Part shown: positions 29,274 to 37,755 of the stretch, in pieces
Numbering within the stretch: the first letter of the stretch is position 1
How the letters are laid out: the number at the start of each line of letters is the position of its first letter
NCBI GenBank assembly: GCA_043747745.1
Contig: JAYTOP010000050.1
Location: forward strand, 1 to 42,805
Length of the DNA: 42,805 bases
Origin: SZAS-103 sp043747745
GTDB lineage: Bacteria; Pseudomonadota; Gammaproteobacteria; Xanthomonadales; Xanthomonadaceae
Reading direction: 5' to 3'
Translations under genes and position numbers: made by a program
Notes under the pieces: generated by a model
What the model saw: only the letters and a program-made list of their open reading frames with translations
Database searches by the model: none
Told to the model about the DNA's origin: nothing

Positions 29274-30068
29274 TCAGCCTGATAGCAAGGCGACGTCGAG
29301 CAGGCGACGGATCACCGCCTGCAACGCCTGCGCGCGCTCCGGTAGGTACTCGAAGGTGTCCTCGTCCATGTAGTTGAGCTGCGCGAGTTCGAGCTGCACC
29401 GCATCGATTCCATTGGCCGGATCGCCATAGTGGCGGGTGATATGGCCGCCCTTGAAGCGCCCGTTCGCGACGTGCGTGTAGTCGTCTTGCGCGTCGAGCA
29501 CGCCGATCAGCTTTCGTTGCAGCGCGGGCGCGCAGCTCGTTCCGCTTACGGTCCCGAGGTTGAAATCCGGCAACCGGCCATCGAACAGGAACGGGACCAC
29601 GCTACGGATTGAATGGCCTTCCCAGAGCAGCACGCGTTCGTGCAACCGGCGCAATCTCGCAAGTTCGCCCACGAGCGCATCGTGGTAGGGCCGCCAATAC
29701 GTCTCGACGCGCGCTGCGATCTCATCGGGCGTCGGCCGCTGGCCATCGAGATACACCGGCTCGCCGCTGAACTGCACGATCGGGCACAGGCCGGTGGTGT
29801 TCTGGCCCGGATACAGCGACATGTCGTCGGACGGACGGTTGAGATCCACGACGTAGCGCGAATGCTTCGGCACGATCACGCTCGCGCCGAGTTCGCGCGC
29901 GAACGCATACAGCCGCGACACATGCCAGTCGGTGTCGGGTACGCGGCGCGCGGAATCGGTCATGCGCGCGGCGATCTCGGCGGGCACCGCGGTGCCGTCG
30001 TGCGGCAGGCTGATCAGCAGCGGTGCGGTGCCGGTGCCGCGATGCAGGGTGAAGATGTCTGCGCTCAT
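29274..30068 (-). CDS. hutG: N-formylglutamate deformylase (HutG-type)
   Basis: The enzyme splits N-formylglutamate into formate and glutamate, the last step of one histidine degradation route. The 264-residue protein has the family segments TAPLLISLPHDGTAVP near the start, TDWHVSRLYAFARELGASVI, KHSRYVVDLNRPSDD, LLWEGHSIRSVVPFLFDGRLPDFNLGT and FKGGHITRHYGDP, covering the conserved His and Glu residues of the amidohydrolase. No other hut gene lies nearby, so it may serve scattered hut genes or another formyl-glutamate source. It is downstream of gor on the same strand, separated by 137 bases with a palindromic repeat. Confidence 0.93.
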   Translation of the reverse strand: MSADIFTLHRGTGTAPLLISLPHDGTAVPAEIAARMTDSARRVPDTDWHVSRLYAFARELGASVIVPKHSRYVVDLNRPSDDMSLYPGQNTTGLCPIVQFSGEPVYLDGQRPTPDEIAARVETYWRPYHDALVGELARLRRLHERVLLWEGHSIRSVVPFLFDGRLPDFNLGTVSGTSCAPALQRKLIGVLDAQDDYTHVANGRFKGGHITRHYGDPANGIDAVQLELAQLNYMDEDTFEYLPERAQALQAVIRRLLDVALLSG

Positions 30069-30154
30069 TTTGTTGTCGTCCCGAATGCAATGAGAAGTGC
30101 TTCAAGATAGCGAAGCTGGTCAATCTCTCGCATGTTGCTCTACCTCGGCCGACG

Positions 30155-30204
30155 TTCCCCTCATCCGCTTGCGGCACCCTCTCCTTACGGGAGAATGGAT
30201 GAAC
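30155..30204. repeat. Intergenic palindromic repeat (CCCTCATCCGC type)
   Basis: CCCCTCATCCGCTTGCGG, CACCCTCTCC and TTACGGGAGAATGGATGA form imperfect inverted blocks (CCGC/GCGG and CTCCTTACGGGAG). This pattern is common between genes in many proteobacteria. It lies between hutG and gor and reaches into the last gor codons. Confidence 0.55.
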
Positions 30205-30205
30205 C

Positions 30206-31552
30206 TCATCGCATCAGCACCACTTCTTCCGCAGACGTGGGATGGATCGCGACGGTGTCGTGCAGGTCGTCGAGTGTGATGCCGCGCTTCATCGCGACCG
30301 CGAAGCCCTGCATGATCTCGTCCGCGCTTTCGCCGAGCAGGTGGATGCCAACGATGCGGCGTTCCTCGCCGATGCAGACCAGTTTGAACAGGCTGCGATG
30401 CGGCACGTCGGCAAGCGCATGCAACATCGGTCGGAAATTGGTGCGGAATACCTGAACCGCGTCGCCATGTAGCGCGCGCGCTTCGGCTTCGGTGAGCCCG
30501 ATCGTCGCGATCGGCGGATGCGCGAACACGACGGTCGCGACGTCGCGGTAATCGAGTTTCGCGTCTGGCTTGCCACCGAACAATCGATCCATCAGCCGTC
30601 GCGCGGCCGCGATCGCGACCGGCGTCAGTGCGAGCTGGCCAGTCACATCGCCGACCGCATACACGCCATCCACATTGGTCGCCTGCCAGGCATCCACGAT
30701 CACATGTCCGCGCGCATCGGTCTTGATGCCGACATCGTCCAGGTGAAGTCCATCGGTGTTCGGCTGGCGCCCGGTCGCGAACAGCACCACGTCGAAAAGC
30801 TCGCTTGCATTGCCGCCTGCATCGCGCAAGCGCAGCCGCTTCCCGTCGCGTTCCACCACCTGCAGGCAATGATTGAAATGGATACGCACGCCGGACTGGC
30901 GATAGTCCTCGGCGAGCAACTCGGTGAGTTCGGCATCGAAGCTGTTGAGCAGGCGTTCGCCGCGCGCGAAGACTTCGACCGCGCTACCGAGCGCCTGCAG
31001 CAGGCCTGCGAGTTCGACCGCGATGTAGCCCGCGCCGACCAGGGCGACGCGCTTCGGCGCAGAGCACAGATGGAAGAAATCGTCGGAGACGCCGCCGAAC
31101 TCCGCGCCCGGGATCTCCGGTCGTTGCGGCCGACCGCCGGTCGCGATCAGGATTTTGGGCGCACGCAGTCGCACGCCGTCGTTGCATTCGACGGTGTTCG
31201 CATCGATCAGGTGTGCGCGCATCGGCAGGGTCGCGATGCCGGCCGCTTCGAGCCGCCGCTTGTAGCTGACGTGGATGTTCTCGATGTAGCGCTGGCGGTG
31301 TGCGATGAACACCGGCCAGTCGAGCGATTTCGCAGACGCGCCGAATCCCAGCGACTCAGCCATCGAGAGCTTCCCGGCAATGTCCGCCGCGAGCCACATC
31401 GCTTTCTTCGGCACGCAGCCGACGTTCACGCAGGTGCCGCCGAGCAGGTGCGGCTCAAGCATCGCCACGCGTGCGCCGTGGTGCGCAGCACGGAACGCGG
31501 CCGCGAGTCCGCCGGAGCCGCCGCCGAGCACGATCAGGTCGAAGTCGGACAT
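30206..31552 (-). CDS. gor: Glutathione-disulfide reductase
   Basis: Gor reduces oxidised glutathione with NADPH in the cytoplasm. The 448-residue protein has the FAD-binding LGGGSGGLAAAFRAA, the redox-active pair in GGTCVNVGCVPKK (Cys41, Cys46), the NADPH-binding VALVGAGYIAVELAG near 170, ATGRQPNTDGL and VYAVGDVTG. The C-terminal HPTSAEE carries the catalytic His-Glu pair. Length and motifs match bacterial Gor rather than lipoamide dehydrogenase. It follows the DadA-like gene by 18 bases, so slyD-dadA-gor may be one unit. Confidence 0.95.
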   Translation of the reverse strand: MSDFDLIVLGGGSGGLAAAFRAAHHGARVAMLEPHLLGGTCVNVGCVPKKAMWLAADIAGKLSMAESLGFGASAKSLDWPVFIAHRQRYIENIHVSYKRRLEAAGIATLPMRAHLIDANTVECNDGVRLRAPKILIATGGRPQRPEIPGAEFGGVSDDFFHLCSAPKRVALVGAGYIAVELAGLLQALGSAVEVFARGERLLNSFDAELTELLAEDYRQSGVRIHFNHCLQVVERDGKRLRLRDAGGNASELFDVVLFATGRQPNTDGLHLDDVGIKTDARGHVIVDAWQATNVDGVYAVGDVTGQLALTPVAIAAARRLMDRLFGGKPDAKLDYRDVATVVFAHPPIATIGLTEAEARALHGDAVQVFRTNFRPMLHALADVPHRSLFKLVCIGEERRIVGIHLLGESADEIMQGFAVAMKRGITLDDLHDTVAIHPTSAEEVVLMR

Positions 31553-31570
31553 GTCTTGCCCTCTACATCG

Positions 31571-32899
31571 TTACTGGAACCGCATCGCCGAGTATGCTGC
31601 TGGATCGACGATTGGTTCGCGTCCCGTGATCAGGTCGGCGAGCAAACGTCCGGTGACCATTGACATGCTCACGCCCAGCATGCCATGCCCGGTCGCGAGC
31701 CACAGGTTGTCGCTGCCCGGCGCTCGGCCGAGGATCGGCAGGTCGTCCCAAGTCATCGGCCGCCAGCCGTACCATTCCTCGCGACGCACGCCGGTCGGCG
31801 GTTCGCGCATGTATTCGGCGGCCGCGCGTTCGAGCGCATCCAGCCGCGTGCGGTTGAGCGACGTGTCGTAACCGGAGAATTCCATCGTGCTGCCGAGCCG
31901 GAAACCGCTGCCCCACGCGGTCACGCACACCGAGCGCTCCTTCAGCACGAGTGGACGGCGCGGCGGCGCACGCTGCGCATCCCAGGTGATCGAATAACCC
32001 TTGCCGGGCTGGATCGGCAACGCAAAACCAAGTTGGTGCGCAAGCATCGGCGACCACGCGCCGGTCGCGATCAGCACGTCGCGTCCGCGCTGCGGGCCAT
32101 GCGTCGTATCGATGCCGACGACACGCCCGCGCTCGCGGCGGAAACCCAGCCCCGCGCAATCCTCGATGAGTTCGCAGCCGGCCTCGCGCGCGAGCCTCGC
32201 GAGTTCGGCGACGTAGCGATCGGGACGCAGGCTGGCATCGCCCGGAAACAGCAAGCCGCCGGCCAGACCCGCACGCAGGGATGGCTCGTTCACCGCAAGC
32301 GTCGCTGCATCCCACGCCTCGGCGTCGATACCGACCGCGTGCAGCAGCGGCAGTTCGGCAAGCATCGCATCGCGTTCGCGCGGATCGGCGAATGCGTACA
32401 GCATGCCGCTGGCGGCGAATTCGCAGTCGAGCGCATGATCGCGCACGAGTTGTTCGATCAGCGCGCGCGACGTGTCCAGCAAGGCGGCCCTGGCCTGCGT
32501 CGCGCTGCGGCAGTCGCGCGCGTTGCAGCGGCGCGCGAAATGCCAGAGCCAGCGCCACAGCGCCGGGTCGAAGCGCGGCGCTATGTAGAACGGCGCATCG
32601 GGCTTGAGCATCCAGCGCAGCGCCTTGGCGATCACACCGGGCGCGGCGAGCGGCTCGGAGTGGCTGGGCGTGAGCGTGCCGCAATTACCGTGCGAACTGC
32701 CCGAACCGATGCATCCCTGTTCGAGCACGCGCACCTGGCGTCCCGCAAGTTGCAGTTCGTAAGCGCAGGCCAGGCCGATCACGCCGCCACCGACGATCAG
32801 CACATCGGCCGATGCGCCCGGCGCCCGGGCGGCATGGTTGTCGGGAATGCTCACAAGCGCGGGGTGCGAACCGGACGTATCAGTGTGCGTGGCCACCAT
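31571..32899 (-). CDS. dadA: DadA-type FAD-dependent D-amino-acid dehydrogenase
   Basis: DadA-family flavoenzymes oxidise D-amino acids (D-alanine in the known case) to keto acids and pass electrons to the respiratory chain. The 442-residue protein has the FAD-binding DVLIVGGGVIGLACAYELQLAG near 28-49, SSHGNCGTLTPSHSEPLA near 66-83, and the C-terminal pattern GWRPMTWDDLPILGRAPG, ATGHGMLGVSMSMVTGRLLADL. The reading frame starts with ATG at 32899, inside the end of slyD, giving about 27 residues before the FAD motif; GTG at 32854 is an alternative. The usual partner alr/dadX racemase is absent, so a related substrate such as D-hydroxyproline is possible. Confidence 0.87.
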   Translation of the reverse strand: MVATHTDTSGSHPALVSIPDNHAARAPGASADVLIVGGGVIGLACAYELQLAGRQVRVLEQGCIGSGSSHGNCGTLTPSHSEPLAAPGVIAKALRWMLKPDAPFYIAPRFDPALWRWLWHFARRCNARDCRSATQARAALLDTSRALIEQLVRDHALDCEFAASGMLYAFADPRERDAMLAELPLLHAVGIDAEAWDAATLAVNEPSLRAGLAGGLLFPGDASLRPDRYVAELARLAREAGCELIEDCAGLGFRRERGRVVGIDTTHGPQRGRDVLIATGAWSPMLAHQLGFALPIQPGKGYSITWDAQRAPPRRPLVLKERSVCVTAWGSGFRLGSTMEFSGYDTSLNRTRLDALERAAAEYMREPPTGVRREEWYGWRPMTWDDLPILGRAPGSDNLWLATGHGMLGVSMSMVTGRLLADLITGREPIVDPAAYSAMRFQ

Positions 32900-33362
32900 C
32901 GCCGTGCACGTGGCCGTGCGCGATTTCCTCGGCGCTGCCTTCGCGCACGTCGATGACTTCGATGTCGAAGTTCAGCGTCTTGCCTGCCAGCGGATGATTG
33001 AGATCCACGTCCACGACGGTCATGCCGACCTTGTGCACGGTGACCATGCGCGGACCGTGGTCGGTCTTCAGCACGATCTGAGCGCCCGGCAGCAATGCCG
33101 TGCCTTTCGGAAAGATTTTCTTCGACAGCCGCTGGGTCATGCCCTCGCGACGCATGCCGTAGGCTTCCTCTGGCGACACCGTGACCTCGAAGCGGTCACC
33201 GGCTTCGTGGCCTATCAGCACGTTTTCAATGCCCGGGATGATGTTGCGATGGCCGATCAGGATCGCGACCGGCTCGCCGATGCGCGAGTTCTCGACTTCG
33301 GCAGCGCCGACTTCGGCGACGGTGTAATGAAAACGGACGGCGGAGTTGCTTTCGGCTTTCAT
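32880..33362 (-). CDS. slyD: SlyD-type FKBP peptidyl-prolyl isomerase
   Basis: SlyD is a folding helper with FKBP isomerase activity and, in E. coli, a metal-binding tail. The 160-residue protein has VRFHYTVAEV at the start, then IGHRNIIPGIENVLIGHEAGDRFEVTVSPEEAYG near 38-72. The insert-in-flap region and VDLNHPLAGKTLNFDIEVIDVREGS follow. The short tail EEIAHGHVHGDGGHAH is His-rich and could bind nickel. The ATG at 33362 is chosen by family N-terminus; the frame extends upstream to 33425 over Arg-rich sequence. It is divergent from the NlpC/P60 gene and overlaps the DadA-like gene by 20 bases. Confidence 0.95.
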   Translation of the reverse strand: MKAESNSAVRFHYTVAEVGAAEVENSRIGEPVAILIGHRNIIPGIENVLIGHEAGDRFEVTVSPEEAYGMRREGMTQRLSKKIFPKGTALLPGAQIVLKTDHGPRMVTVHKVGMTVVDVDLNHPLAGKTLNFDIEVIDVREGSAEEIAHGHVHGDGGHAH

Positions 33363-33486
33363 GCTGGCTCGCGGACTTGGGAAAGGGGTGACGCGGCAGG
33401 CGTGACGCGGCAAGCTATGCCGCATGGACGATCTGGACGCAGAGCGGCATTATCACGGCGGCGCGGCGCGCATACCAGCGCGGCGC

Positions 33487-34005
33487 ATGCATTGCACGGC
33501 GCGGATGTTGCGCATCGCCGTGGTGCTGGCGCTGCTGGCCGGTTGCAGCGGTCATCCGGCGCGGCCCGTGGCGCGCGGACCCCATTACCCCGACGCCATC
33601 GCGATCGTCGAAGTCGCGGCAAACGATCCGCAACGCGCGAACAGCGTGCTGATCCGCGCGATCGGGCTGGTCGGCGTCGCCTACCGCTGGGGCGGCAATA
33701 CGCCGGACAGCGGTTTCGATTGCAGCGGCCTGGTGAACTTCGTGTTCCGCGAGATGGGCCAACTCAGCCTGCCGCGCACCGCGCGCGACATCGCTGCGCT
33801 GCCGATCCCGGCAGTGCGCAACAACCATCTTGCACCGGCGGACCTGCTGTTCTTCGGAAACCGTTCCGTCGAGCACGTCGGCATCTACGTCGGTCAGGGC
33901 CGCTTCGTGCACGCGCCGAACAGCGGCGGTACGGTGCGGCTCGACGAACTCAACGGCTACTACTGGCGCGAGCATTACCTTGGCGCGCGGCGGGTACTGC
34001 GCTGA
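33487..34005 (+). CDS. NlpC/P60-family lipoprotein, cell-wall peptidase
   Basis: NlpC/P60 enzymes are cysteine peptidases that cut peptidoglycan stem peptides. The protein has a lipoprotein signal (MLRIAVVLALLAGC) and the NlpC/P60 domain at the C-terminal two thirds. RWGGNTPDSGFDCSGLVNFVF carries the nucleophile Cys, then LPRTARDIA, DLLFFGN, EHVGIYVGQGRFVHAP with the catalytic His, and REHYLGARRVL. The frame is open from 33424, and starts at 33487 and 33505 both fit; I take 33487 without a good binding site for any choice. It resembles single-domain enzymes such as E. coli MepS. Divergent from slyD. Confidence 0.9.
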   Translation: MHCTARMLRIAVVLALLAGCSGHPARPVARGPHYPDAIAIVEVAANDPQRANSVLIRAIGLVGVAYRWGGNTPDSGFDCSGLVNFVFREMGQLSLPRTARDIAALPIPAVRNNHLAPADLLFFGNRSVEHVGIYVGQGRFVHAPNSGGTVRLDELNGYYWREHYLGARRVLR

Positions 34006-34016
34006 ATTTGAGCAAT

Positions 34017-34163
34017 CTATTTCGACAGTCGCGCCCGCAAGAAATAGATGGCCGCGGCAAAGCCCACGATCAGTAACATGATGCCCGCAGATGCATTGCC
34101 GCGCTCGAATTGACGGTAGGCCAGAAACACCCAGAGCAAGAACATTGGAAGCGCGATACTCAT
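34017..34163 (-). CDS. 48-residue membrane protein
   Basis: A very short frame reads MSIALPMFLLWVFLAYRQ, then FERGNASAG, then IMLLIVGFAAAIYFLRA and RLSK. It has two hydrophobic segments (about 3-16 and 27-43) joined by a polar turn, with positive charges after each helix. GGAT lies nine bases before the ATG. It follows the inactive M16 subunit gene by 96 bases on the same strand and converges on the NlpC/P60 gene, whose stop is 11 bases away. The two-helix pattern with no Arg/Pro excess argues for a real gene. Function unknown. Confidence 0.65.
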   Translation of the reverse strand: MSIALPMFLLWVFLAYRQFERGNASAGIMLLIVGFAAAIYFLRARLSK

Positions 34164-34259
34164 CTACGTCTATCCGGCAACATGCTGTTCCTTTCACTTC
34201 GATCGACGGCGCTTGGCGAGCTTGGCACCAAAAGCAGCAGATCACAATGTTCATTACCG

Positions 34260-36005
34260 TTACTTCTGCCCGAAATCCCCATACGCCTTGAGTTGCGGCA
34301 TCACGCGCGAATCCCCGACCACCACGATCGACTGGTCCTTCGGCGCGAAATATTTCTTCGCCATCACCTGCACCTGTGCCGCACTGACTTCCTGCAACTT
34401 CGGCACGTAGTCCGACAGGGTCTGCGGTGGCAGGCCGACCAGCCAGTAATCGGCGAGCGTGGCCGCGACCTGCGCCTGCTGCTGGTTGAGCAGTAGATAA
34501 CCACCGGCGAGGTAATGCTTGGTCTGCGCGAGCTCGTCGTCGGATACCGGCGTGCTGCCGAGGCGCTGGTATTCGTGCATGAACTCGGCCAATGCCGCGC
34601 CGGTGACTTCGTTGCGCACATTCGCCGACGCGACAACCGCACCGCCCGCGCGTTCGGCGCCGATGGAACTCCCCGCACCATAGGTGTAGCCCTTGTCCTC
34701 GCGCAGATTCTGGTTGAGTCTGCTGGTGAAACCGCCACCGAACACGGCATTGGTCAGTTGCAGCGGGAAATAATCGGGAGAGTCGGCGGCGATCGCGGGG
34801 CGACCGATCCGGATCGCCGACTGCACGCTGTCGTTGCGCTCGACGAACACATGCCCAGGCGCGACCTGCATCGGTACCGGGCCGGTGATGTCGGGCGGGC
34901 CGCCTTCCGCGCGCCAATCGCCGAAGACGCTCTCGGCGAGCCGGAACGCAGCATCGGGCGCGATGCGTCCGGTGATGACCAGCAAGGCTTGATCGGGGCG
35001 GAAGCGATGATCGTGTTCGGCGTGCAGCATGTCGGGGGTGATCGAAACGATCGATCCCGGCGTCGGCAGCACGCGCCCATAGGCATGCCTCGCGAAGACC
35101 AGCTTGCCCATCGCGCGCCGCGCCTGGTAATCCGGATCGGCCTCGGCCGCGGTCAGCGCCTGCATCGCGTTGAGTTTGCCAAGGTCGATTTCGCGCTGCG
35201 GAAACGCGGGCTGCAATGCGACTTCCGACAACAATGTGATGAGTTTCGCTGCATTCGATGCGAGCCCCGACGCGGACAGGGTAATGCCGTCGCGGCTGGC
35301 CTCGCATTGCAAACCGCCGCCATACGATTGCAGATCGTGCGCGATCCGCAGCGCATCGCGCGCGCCGGTACCTTCGATCAGCATGTCGGCAAGAAACGAC
35401 GCGAAACCCGATTGCATCGGCGGATCGGCAGCAAGCCCACCGCGAATGGTCAGTACGTAGTGGATTTTTGGCGGGCCGTCGTCACGCGGCAACACCCAGA
35501 CAGTCAAACCATTGGCGAGCTTGCGCTGCTCGATATGGACCGGCGGCAGTGAGCGTTCCTTGCCGTATGGCGGCAGGTCTTTCGGCAACGCAACGGTTTC
35601 GGGTGCATCCGATTTGCCCGTTGCAATGTTGGTTGCTGTCGACTTGCTCGCCTCGGCCGGTTTGTCCTGCTTGGCTGGCGTTGCGGGGACGGCTGTTTTG
35701 TCGTTGTGCGACGCAGGCGTGGTGGTCGTGGCTGTGGCAGTCGGCTTGGGCATGTTCGGATTCGATGAGGATGTGGATGCCGGCAGTGCAGAAACCGATG
35801 CAGTCTTTGCATCGGCTGGCGGGGCTACGGCTGGGGGGGCGGAGGCTGACATGGCAGCGGGGGACGTTGATGCATCCCTGGGAGGCGATGCGACCGTCCA
35901 GATCGATGGTGTCGTGGCGACTGGCTGGCTCACCGTGCTTGCATTCGGCGCTGTCCCGGCCGGTGCCACCGCGAACAACAGCGCAAGCAACAGCTGCGTG
36001 CTCAT
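34260..36005 (-). CDS. M16-family peptidase-like subunit lacking the zinc motif
   Basis: The 581-residue protein has a signal peptide (MSTQLLLALLFAVAPAGTA), a Thr/Ala/Pro/Ser-rich low-complexity region to about residue 140, then two M16 domain halves. At the place of HxxEH it reads FASFLADML (201-209), so it cannot bind zinc there. The C-terminal half keeps the Arg/Tyr pair segment FTSRLNQNLREDKGYTYG and FMHEYQRLGSTPVSDDELAQTK. In known two-subunit M16 enzymes one partner holds zinc and the other supplies Arg-Tyr for substrate; this fits the second type. It overlaps the zinc-bearing subunit gene by four bases (ATGA). Periplasmic. Confidence 0.92.
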   Translation of the reverse strand: MSTQLLLALLFAVAPAGTAPNASTVSQPVATTPSIWTVASPPRDASTSPAAMSASAPPAVAPPADAKTASVSALPASTSSSNPNMPKPTATATTTTPASHNDKTAVPATPAKQDKPAEASKSTATNIATGKSDAPETVALPKDLPPYGKERSLPPVHIEQRKLANGLTVWVLPRDDGPPKIHYVLTIRGGLAADPPMQSGFASFLADMLIEGTGARDALRIAHDLQSYGGGLQCEASRDGITLSASGLASNAAKLITLLSEVALQPAFPQREIDLGKLNAMQALTAAEADPDYQARRAMGKLVFARHAYGRVLPTPGSIVSITPDMLHAEHDHRFRPDQALLVITGRIAPDAAFRLAESVFGDWRAEGGPPDITGPVPMQVAPGHVFVERNDSVQSAIRIGRPAIAADSPDYFPLQLTNAVFGGGFTSRLNQNLREDKGYTYGAGSSIGAERAGGAVVASANVRNEVTGAALAEFMHEYQRLGSTPVSDDELAQTKHYLAGGYLLLNQQQAQVAATLADYWLVGLPPQTLSDYVPKLQEVSAAQVQVMAKKYFAPKDQSIVVVGDSRVMPQLKAYGDFGQK

Positions 36006-37570
36006 GCCGACCTGCCGCCATCGGATTTGACAGCGCCACCCTGCGTTGATCCGGCCTTGACGGGAACGGCCTTGGCGGGAACGGCTTTGTCGGCGGCTGG
36101 CTTGTCGGATTCGGCTTTCCTTGGCTTCGGCCTGGCCGACTCGGATTCCGCAGCCTTGGACTTCGCGCGTTCGCGCTTTTCCGAGCGCGCGGGATCGTTC
36201 GGACCGAGCAGATCGTCCGGACGACAGTCGATCACGCTGCGATTGGAGCTGGCCAGGTAGATACCTGCGACACGTTGCAGGTCGGCTGAGGTCACTGCGT
36301 CGATCCAGTCCGGCACCTGGTTGGCGACGGTCGCATCGCCCCACAACGCCTGCAATGTTGCGAGCGTATCGGCGCGATCGACGAAACCTTCCATGCCGTC
36401 GTACCAGTCGGAGAGCATGCGCGTCTTGAGTCCCTGCAATGTCGCGGCATCGACACCATCGCGCTGGATGCGCGCGACCTGCACATCGATCGCGGCAAGC
36501 AGCGCATCGGCCTTGCCATCGGTCTTATAGGTGATCATCAGCGTGAACAACGTCGGGCCGTCGTATTCCCATGGTGTTCCGCTGCCGGTAAAGGTATCGA
36601 CCTGCACGGCGAGCGCACTGCCCTTGACCAGATCCTGATAGAGCCGCGATGCATCGCCGCCAGCCAGCAATTCGCCGAGCACGATCATCGCTGCCTGGTC
36701 GTGGCTGCCGCGCGCAGGCATCTTCCAGCCGACGGCGAGCGCCGGCAGGCGTGCGAGTCCATCGCCCTGCACGCTGCGTTTCTCGGCGGTGTTCAATGGC
36801 TCTTCGACATCCGGTCGCGGCGGTGTCGCGCGCGCAGGAATCTTCCCGAAATAGTTCTGCGCGAGCGCGAAGCCCTGCTCCGGCGTCACATCTCCGGCGA
36901 TGCCGAGCACTGCATTGTTCGGCCCATAGAAATCGCGATGGAAGCCGCGCACGTCGTCGAGTTTGGCCGTGTCGAGATCCTCGAAGCTGCCGTAACCATC
37001 GTGTCCGTTCTCCCACTTCTGGAACGCGAGCTGCGGCAGATCCGTGTCCGCAACGCCGCCGTAGGGCTGGTTCTTGACGTTGACGTTGATTTCTTCCTTC
37101 ACCACATCGCGCTGGCTGTCCAGGCTCCTGGTGCTGAATGCCAACGTCTTCATGCGATCGGCTTCGAGCCAGAGCAGCGGCTCGAGTGCCGATACTGGCG
37201 CCTGTTCCACGTAGCTGGTGTAGTCCGGATGCGTCGAGCCGTTGTTGTCGCCGCCACCACCCGTGGTGACGCGATCGAATACGCCCGCGGGGGCAGCCGG
37301 CGTGCCTTCGAACATCAGGTGCTCGAACAGATGCGCGAACCCGGCGCGATTGCGCGGCTCGGTGCGGATGCCGACGCGATACACCACGCTGATGCCGACA
37401 GTAGGCGAGCTGTGGTCTTCGGACACGACCACCAGCAGGCCGTTGTCGAGTTTCTTCGTCGCGATCGGTACGTTCCAGCGGTCGGGCGATGCGCTGGCAG
37501 GCGAAGTTACGGCGGCTGTCGCCATGAGCAGGAGTCCGGTGATGACGCAGGTCGTTGCGCGCAGGGGCAT
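36002..37570 (-). CDS. M16-family zinc metallopeptidase, active subunit
   Basis: The 522-residue protein has a signal peptide (MPLRATTCVITGLLLMATAA, cut near SASA) and an M16 core with the zinc motif HLFEH (80-84) in GFAHLFEHLMFEGTP. The downstream Glu ligand lies in VVKEEINVNV, and QPYGG and the later GDVTPEQGFALAQNYFGKIP are also conserved. The tail after about 460 is Lys/Ala/Pro/Glu-rich (KRERAKSKAAESESA, PAADKAVPAKAVPVKAG) and probably disordered. The ATG at 37570 is preferred because GGAAA lies upstream; ATG at 37582 is in frame. Together with the next gene it should form a periplasmic two-subunit peptidase of unknown substrate. Confidence 0.93.
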   Translation of the reverse strand: MPLRATTCVITGLLLMATAAVTSPASASPDRWNVPIATKKLDNGLLVVVSEDHSSPTVGISVVYRVGIRTEPRNRAGFAHLFEHLMFEGTPAAPAGVFDRVTTGGGGDNNGSTHPDYTSYVEQAPVSALEPLLWLEADRMKTLAFSTRSLDSQRDVVKEEINVNVKNQPYGGVADTDLPQLAFQKWENGHDGYGSFEDLDTAKLDDVRGFHRDFYGPNNAVLGIAGDVTPEQGFALAQNYFGKIPARATPPRPDVEEPLNTAEKRSVQGDGLARLPALAVGWKMPARGSHDQAAMIVLGELLAGGDASRLYQDLVKGSALAVQVDTFTGSGTPWEYDGPTLFTLMITYKTDGKADALLAAIDVQVARIQRDGVDAATLQGLKTRMLSDWYDGMEGFVDRADTLATLQALWGDATVANQVPDWIDAVTSADLQRVAGIYLASSNRSVIDCRPDDLLGPNDPARSEKRERAKSKAAESESARPKPRKAESDKPAADKAVPAKAVPVKAGSTQGGAVKSDGGRSA

Positions 37571-37617
37571 TGCGGTTTCCATCGATGCGACGCGCAAGCC
37601 TACCGCGCAGCGGCGAG

Positions 37618-37755
37618 GAAAGGGGTAAAGGCCCAGGGCTGGAGGCTGGAGGCTGGGGAAGAAAAACTGGAAATCGACCGTGAGGCTCTTCCATTCCACT
37701 TCAGGCTCCTGCCTGCCCCAACCCCTAGACCCTTGACTCCAGCCCCTGCATTCGA
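37618..37755. repeat. Low-complexity G/C-word repeat, copy C (M16-rhlE spacer)
   Basis: The plus strand has GGGCTGGAGGCTGGAGGC and TGGGGAAG, a less repetitive core of about 60 bases, then CCCCAACCCCTAGACCC and CTCCAGCCCCTG, so the two arms are roughly inverted. The words match the copies at 12531-12660 and in eno. Reverse-complemented, the core aligns loosely with the core of copy A. Confidence 0.6.

Noticed and set aside
33415..35307. Minus-strand open frame of 630 codons across slyD, NlpC and M16 regions
   Set aside because: It crosses several real genes on both strands and is Arg-rich; no domain is seen.
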